Shown: positions 58,080-64,000 of the stretch, piece by piece | How positions within the stretch are numbered: position 1 is the first letter of the stretch | How the letters are laid out: the number at the start of each line of letters is the position of its first letter | NCBI GenBank assembly: GCA_021613375.1 | Contig: CM038727.1 | Location: 8,407,942 to 8,471,941 of the forward strand | Direction of reading: 5' to 3' | DNA length: 64,000 nucleotides | Origin: Megaleporinus macrocephalus | Lineage: Eukaryota; Chordata; Actinopteri; Characiformes; Anostomidae | The notes under the pieces: generated by a model | The model's input: the letters and a program-made list of their open reading frames with translations, nothing else | Database searches by the model: none | What the model was told of the DNA's origin: nothing | Position numbers and translations under genes: made by a program

Positions 58080-58342
58080 TCCTTTTTTTGAATCAACAGT
58101 TTATTCTGAACTCTCCTTATTATAACATGTACAATGTAAACACAGTTTTTCATTCTATGGCACCTTTAACAAGAGTAAATCATAGCAATGCAAATTAAAT
58201 CTGCTCACACAGTAAGACATGGTCCAACCTCACACTGGGAAACACTACACACTGGCTGTGAGTGAATTAAAAGTGAGCCAGTATTATAGCATGTAAGGGA
58301 CATATCACATCCATATTACAGATTTATTGATTCTTATATATA

Positions 58343-58605
58343 TCGTCGCTGTCCAATGAAAAACAAGTATTTCCAAAATTTCCAAAAACTTTACAGGAGA
58401 CCAAAAACATACTTTACTTTCCATGTAAGTCAATGGAACCAGATTTTTTGCCAAGTTATTTAAGAGCATTTCTATTTGTCCATTTATGGTGAAATTTCAT
58501 GACATTTGCCAAACTGTAAATGACTATTAGCCTATTTAATTGATGTAGAAAACTCAAAATCTGCATAAATCGTCATGTTTTTCATTGGACAGCGACGATA
58601 TCTAT
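58343..58605. mobile_element. MITE A, best-preserved copy
   Basis: The left end ATCGTCGCTGTCCAATGAAA and right end TTTCATTGGACAGCGACGAT are perfect complements over about 25 bases. The target is TA-rich (TATAT on both sides), compatible with a TA target-site element, though that is not provable in TA-rich flanks. Confidence 0.85.
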
Positions 58606-58639
58606 ATATATGTGTAGTGGTTGAAGGCTGCTCCTTTAT

Positions 58640-59055
58640 CATCACCAATATTGTTCCTTCATCCCTTCATTACTTTATCATCACCAACACTCTTCCTTCA
58701 TCCCTTCATACTTTTATCATCATCAACATTGTTCCATCATCCCTTCATTCCTTTATCTATATACCAACATTGTTCCATCATCCCTTCATTCCTTTATCCA
58801 ACACCAATGCTGTTCCTTTATCCCTTCATTCCTTTATCACCACCAACACTGTTCCTTCATCCCTTCATTCCTTTATCACCACCAATGCTGTTCCTTTATC
58901 CCTTCATTCCTTTATCACCACCAACACTGTTCCTTCACCCCTTCATTCCTTTATCACCACCAACACTGTTCCTTTATCCCTTCATTCCTTTATCACCACC
59001 AACACTGTTCCTTCATCCCTTCATTCCTTTATCACCACCAACACTGTTCCGTTTT
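58640..59055. repeat. 39-bp minisatellite, about 10-11 copies
   Basis: The unit is built from TTCCTTCATCCCTTCATTCC and TTTATCACCACCAACACTG. Being 13 codons long, it stays open in more than one frame and yields a 162-codon open frame of repeats. There is no evidence that it is translated. Confidence 0.93.
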
Positions 59056-60185
59056 TAATCTAGTTTGATATAACAGGTTTAGTATCATACAAACATTTGC
59101 TCTATGTTCACTGAGGCATTATGTTATTGTCAGCCACACAAGAGGTCCAATAAAGATGTTAAGAGGCCACTAACAGCCCACCCTCACATAAGAGGCACAC
59201 CTCCACACCCCATCCATTCTTTGTCATCCACATAATAAGTGTCTGGCTCAAGATCCCTAGATCCCTATTCCTTTCTGTCTCAGCCAGCCTACTGTGATAC
59301 TCCAACCCCAGGTTACTTCTCACACTCTTGGTCTTAGGGGTTGACCGTTTTAAGGCAAGCTCACAAACACAGCCCAAAATCCTTCTTTCTATCATCCACA
59401 CCTCTAACCACATCCTGTTATCAGCTTGCCCTCAGGAGAACTCTCTCATGGTGAATCTTATCACCGCCCCAATCCAGCTCTGACCAACTATCAATCAAGC
59501 ATAATGAAAACTGTCATGAAACAGCAGAGAGGCATTTGAAGAAAGCGCTGCTATCGGGCCTGCTGGGATGCTGGACTAGGGTGAATACCTGAAGCCCAGG
59601 GGGGAAACCGTGGGCCAGCTACAGACAGACTTTAGTTCCAACAGGGGATTGCAGTCTGTCCAGGAAACGCCTGGCCCCACATCCTGGTCCCAGGGGCTTG
59701 AAAGCAGTACCATCTGCTGCACAAACCCCTATAATCTCATCAAGAGCTACTAAACCCTCCTCACTAGTGAGGCTGATAAAAAAAGAAGATGCTAGCACTG
59801 AAAGTTGTCTGTGGACTGGAATTATGATTACCCGGCAAGATCAAATGAAGCATAAGAATGAAGTCTGGTTACAGAATCTCACAATACTTTAATAGTTTAT
59901 TGTCACAGTCAGGTCTAGTTTTTTTGTTTGTCCTTTAAAATGTGTTAACATTTCATGATGAATGGAAATAAATAATAAAAATGTTCTGAATATCTTGTTT
60001 TAATTATTTTGATTAAAATGTGTTCCTTCAAATTGTCAGAGAAAATAATATTGCTAAGTAAATAGGGTCTATAACATCACTAAGTAGTACCTTAGGCAGG
60101 GATTAGGAAGATATGTGTTTACCTCAAGATTCTGTGGTTGTATCAGTAAAACAAGAGCCATGACTACTGATTATTAGCCAGACCC
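59056..60185. other. unannotated downstream DNA
   Basis: Nothing recognised. An 84-codon minus-strand frame at 59159-59413 lacks a recognisable domain. Confidence 0.35.
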
Positions 60186-60189
60186 CAAC

Positions 60190-61300
60190 CATGCTGCTGA
60201 CCAGTATACAGCATCCAAAACACAACATATGTTGGTTTTGCTGGTGACCAGCATATTAACTTCCGTTGATGCTGACCAGCATACCAGCTTCCAAAACACA
60301 ACGTCTACTGGTTTTGCAGGTGACCAGCATACCAGCACCCAAAACACTACATTTACTGGTTTTGCTTGTGACCAGCATATTAACTTCCATTGATGCTGAC
60401 CAGCATACCAGCATCCAAAACACAACATCTACTAGTTGTGTAGGTGACCAGCATATTAACTACTATTGCCATTGACCAGCATTCCAGCATCCAAAACACT
60501 ACATTTACTGGTTTTGCAGGTGACCAGAATACCAGCATCCAAAACACTACATTTACTGGTTTTGCAGGTGACCAGCATACCAGCACCCAAAACACTACAT
60601 TTACTGGTTTTACTGGTGACTAGCATATTAACTTCCGTTGCTGCTGACCAGCATACCAGCATCCAATACACAACATATACTGGTTTTGCTTGTGACCAGC
60701 ATATTAACTACTATTGCCATTGACCAGCATTCCAGCATCCAAAACACTACATTTACTGGTTTTGCAGGTGACCAGAATACCAGCATCCAAAACACTACAT
60801 TTACTGGTTTTGCAGGTGACCAGAATACCAGCATCCAAAACACTGCATTTACTGGTATTACTGGTGACTAGCATATTAACTTCCGTTGCTGCTGACCAGT
60901 ATACCAGCACCCAAGACACCACATATGCAGGCTTTGCAGGTAACCAGCATGTTAACTTCCATTGCTGCTGACCAGCACACCAGCATCCAAAACACAACAT
61001 ATACTGGTTTTGCTGGTATGTTGATTTAAACTGGTCCATGTTGGTTTACGAAGGTATACCACTAATCTTGTGCTGATTTAGCAGTCACCTGGCTTGATTA
61101 TACCATTTGACAAGAATACCAGCATCCATAACACAACATATACTGGTTTTATAGGTGAGCTTATTAACTCCTGTTATAGTAGCAATCAAAATACAGCATA
61201 TACTGTTTTTGTTGGTGACCAGCATATTAACTTCGATAACTGCTGACCAGTATACCAACATCCATAACACAACATATACTGGTTTTACTGGTGACTACAG
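60190..61300. repeat. composite minisatellite of GACCAGCATACCAGC-type units
   Basis: Units of about 48 bases (GACCAGCATACCAGCATCCA...ACTGGTTTTGCAGGT) alternate with units of about 28 bases containing ATATTAACTTCCGTTG. A higher-order block of about 250 bases is visible: the string AACTACTATTGCCATTGACC occurs at about 60460 and 60710. Confidence 0.92.
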
Positions 61301-61639
61301 CCATGCTGGTCTACGCTGGTTCGTAAACTCCTACACTTCTCAGAGGAGCGCTGTGAGCTCGTCAGACAGGACGGTGGGCTGGGCAGGTGAAGTTTCCAGT
61401 CAGAAGAAAAGGCTTTAGCTCTGGGGAGGAGGGTGTGTCCGGCATCTTCTCTCACAGCTAATACAGCTCTCACAATACTAGGAGTGTCCTAACGCCGGCC
61501 CCTCTGGCTACGAGTCACATTTCAGTTTTCATTCTCACTTTTTTTTGGGAGGGGAGTGTTTTGTGAAAAGTGTGAAGGAAAGATATAACTTGTTGTCACT
61601 TTTCTCTGCTTTTCACTTTTAGTAAAAAAAAAAATCAAA

Positions 61640-61830
61640 TCTGGGGTTCTGTGAAAGCGGCCAGCTGCTTACCTGAGAGGAGCGAGAGAGACGCGCGTGA
61701 CGGAGGATGTCCTCACCAGGTGAGCGAGCGAGCGAGCGAGCGAACGAGCGTCTCCCGTCAGAGCTGAGGAGGAGAACCGAGACTGGGCTGGGGCTTCACA
61801 GCGCGAAACGGGGAGACTTTAGAGGCGAAA
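61640..61830. promoter_or_regulatory. small CpG-rich patch, possible promoter or first exon
   Basis: A local CpG-rich island (GACGCGCGTGACGG, (GAGC)n) in AT-rich DNA. On + there is GAGGATGTCCTCACCAG followed by GTGAGC, a start codon four codons ahead of a donor-like site. On - there is CTCTCAG|GTAAGC (61668-61678 complement). The two signals conflict in strand and neither is supported by a long coding frame. Confidence 0.2.
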
Positions 61831-62621
61831 TGTAGCTTAAACAACGCCAAACTCGTGAGGACGCTGTGGAGGTAGTGCAGGGTGTGTTTACCTTTTAGAA
61901 CTAGAATTAATTCGAGCTGGAAAAAAGGCGACGTGTGCGGAGTTACAGTCCTTAAACAGCTAGCAGAGCCACAGAATGCAGCCATAACACGTAGCTGTTG
62001 TGCTTTTAACCTGTTCTCACCAAAGTGCACACATTTGGAGTGAAAACTGTGGTGTATAATGCACAACAACAACACAGTAGTTTCAAAAGAGAGCGTCCAC
62101 TGAAACCCCTGCTTTAAAAAAATCTTAGGAACCATTAAAACCATTAGGAACCATTAAAACGTTTGTGTTGGTTCCTGTTGCCTTTGGTTTTCCTAATGGG
62201 ATTCTAATGGTGTCACTGGCGTTCTGACTGATAGCAGACACATATGATGGTTTCGTAATGGGATCTGAAGGTGTCGTACTAGGAAACTGGTGGTCTCTAA
62301 TAATAGCTATTAAGCCAATTCCCTTTAAAATAGATAAATAAAATTAATCAGGTTGTATACAAATGGTTCACAAATGGTCTCATCTGCTCAAGCAGTCCTT
62401 TCCTTACAGTTAAAGAGGAATTCCACATATTGGTCATATTGTATATTGTGTGTACAAATTGTATTGTGTATGACCACGACTATATAGAAATCTATGTTTC
62501 TCTACAAATGAGCGGAATTGTATCTCACTTTTATCTCAGTTTATCTCAATGCTATCTCAATGATCATAGCATTTAAAAATTAGAGCATTTAAAAATTTGG
62601 TGGAATTCCCCTTTGAAGTGT
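61831..62621. other. unannotated downstream DNA
   Basis: Contains short local repeats (GGAACCATTAAAAC twice near 62130-62160). No gene recognised. Confidence 0.4.
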
Positions 62622-62700
62622 GTATATCATCACTGTTCAATGAAAAACAAGTCTCTCCAAAATTGCAATTTTACAGGACGGACAAAAACAATCTCACATA
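62622..62700. mobile_element. MITE A, left-end fragment
   Basis: ATCATCACTGTTCAATGAAA and CTCCAAAATTGCAATTTTAC, then truncated at a TA run (62697-62728). Confidence 0.7.
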
Positions 62701-62728
62701 TATATATGTATATATATATATATATATA

Positions 62729-63206
62729 CAGTGAAATGTTCTTGTTCCAATGGACTGACGGGTCTCTAATGAAAGTTTCTTTCTGGTCATTTTGAGTCGG
62801 TCAGCAAGCCATCAACTGCTGATCTTCAGATACTAAACTAACCTAGAATGTTGTTCTCCCTTTTATACTCACTTATTAGTAGAATGTTTTTCAGCTGTGC
62901 ATCACTATTGAGCAAGAGTGTCCTAACAACCAATTAGTCCAATAACATCCTTAACTTGGATTGGTGGTCGTACCAGGAGATTTAGACAGAGGACTGAGAA
63001 TTACTGATAATAGGACTATATGCAAAATAAGCCTCTATACAAAAATAGGCTTAAATACAAACATTTTTATTCTTTTAAAATCATCTGATACACTTACATT
63101 AATTGTGAAATGGACAATATTGCTTGTGAATTGCATTAAAATGTATTTTTCTTTCAAAAAAGAGAGAAATTTGCAAGTGATCCTAAACTTTTGAGCGGTA
63201 GTGTAC
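62729..63206 (-). mobile_element. Tc1-like transposon fragment, second copy
   Basis: Minus-strand counterpart of 8487-8905. The outer end at 63206 is complementary to TACACTACCGCTCAAAAGTT; the internal TATAAAA motif and a start M-T-R-K-K-L-S-L-E-T-R-Q-S are followed directly by the other-end sequence CCAATGGAACAAGAACA. The transposase body is deleted. Confidence 0.65.
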
Positions 63207-63219
63207 CTTATGACACAAA

Positions 63220-63258
63220 GTATTTAGTATATTTATATAAAATGTATTTAGTATCTTT

Positions 63259-63321
<63 letters not shown>

Positions 63322-63531
63322 TTCATGATAAGTATTTAGTATATTTATATAAAATGTATTTAGTATCTTTGGTATATATATACTTCATGATAAAAAGTAT
63401 TTAGTATATTTATATAAAAATGTATTTAGTGTCTTTGGTATATATTTTTGATATATATATATATACTTCATGATAAAAAATATTTATTATATTTATATAA
63501 AAATGTATTTAGTGTCTTTGGTATATATTTA
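63220..63531. repeat. AT-rich tandem repeat with (TA)n
   Basis: TTTAGTATATTTATATAAAA, TGTATTTAGT and CTTTGGTATATAT recur with CTTCATGATAA about every 70-110 bases. A (TA)n of about 60 bases sits in the first unit. Confidence 0.9.
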
Positions 63532-63790
63532 GTATATTGTTGCTGTCCAATGAAAAACATGCATCTTCATTTTGGTCAACTTTGAGTTTTCTACATCATT
63601 CGAACACGCCAGTGGTTGTTTACACTGGGTAAAAAACTCATGATGAATGAACCAATAGAAGTGCTCCAATATAGCTTGGAAAAAAATCTGGTTCCATGGA
63701 CTTAAAAGTAAAGTATAGTTTTGGTCTCTCCTGTAAAGTTGCAATTTTGTAAATACTTGTTTTTCATTGGACAGCGATGATATATTAGCT
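63532..63790. mobile_element. MITE A, nearly full copy
   Basis: The left TTGCTGTCCAATGAAAAAC and right GTTTTTCATTGGACAGCGA ends are complements. The interior has GAACCAATAGAAGTGCTCCA and TGTAAAGTTGCAATTTTG. Confidence 0.85.
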
Positions 63791-64000
63791 CTACTCCACA
63801 ACACTACTGAACAAAGAGTCATTTTGGATTTCAGACACAAGCACAACTACCTGCTGAACACACAGTGCACTGTTTGGGTGTGTAAGGCTGAATTCAGCTT
63901 CAGTTATATAGTTATATCATTATAGCAAGTAAATACAGCTTAAACGTAGGAAATGTTTAATCATTAAATTGTTGTGAGAATATAAAATTAATTAACTTTT

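Noticed and set aside
58575..59063. 162-codon repetitive open frame
   Set aside because: The 39-bp minisatellite unit is a multiple of three, so frames stay open by chance; two overlapping frames are equally open.

Overview
This window is vertebrate nuclear DNA, almost certainly from a teleost fish. It holds one split protein-coding gene with long introns in a sea of fish-type repeats: Tc1-like, hAT and piggyBac fragments, MITEs, a tRNA-derived SINE, many (TA)n runs and many minisatellites. The species cannot be fixed from sequence alone. There are no bacterial genes, operons, CRISPR arrays, rRNAs or intact tRNAs.

The gene is ptchd1 (patched domain-containing 1) on the + strand. Three coding exons lie at 13118-13465, 24985-25651 and 46005-47656. 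The splice junctions keep the frame (phase 0, then phase 1), and the exons total 2667 nt, or 888 codons plus stop. The human protein is also 888 residues. The product is a 12-pass RND/Patched-like membrane protein with two large extracellular loops and a C-terminal ITTV PDZ ligand. A CpG-rich block with a (GA)n tract precedes and includes exon 1. Intron 1 is about 11.5 kb and intron 2 about 20.4 kb. No other protein-coding gene can be supported; a short GC-rich patch near 61.65-61.83 kb could be a promoter or first exon of a neighbour.

Layout. 1-11.8 kb: upstream region with a 71-bp minisatellite, a tRNA-type SINE with a 20-bp array, a three-level nest of MITEs, a Tc1-like fragment and a degenerate tandem duplication. 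11.8-13.5 kb: promoter and exon 1. 13.5-25 kb: intron 1, with a TATC array, a 25-bp array resembling Tc1 termini, an inverted duplication, nested MITEs and a second large 20-bp array. 25-25.7 kb: exon 2. 25.7-46 kb: intron 2, with a piggyBac-type MITE, two hAT-type elements (one carrying a 4.5-kb 19-bp satellite), foldback elements and two possibly conserved stretches. 46-47.7 kb: exon 3. 47.7-64 kb: 3' UTR and downstream DNA with another self-nested MITE, a tandem triplication and further minisatellites.

The most interesting theme is that several minisatellites appear to have grown out of defined functional parts of transposable elements. The 20-bp arrays match a tRNA/SINE Pol III A box. The 23-25-bp array matches a Tc1-like terminal repeat. 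The 19-bp array matches a short coding stretch inside a hAT element. These are readings by eye; no alignment or database search was run.
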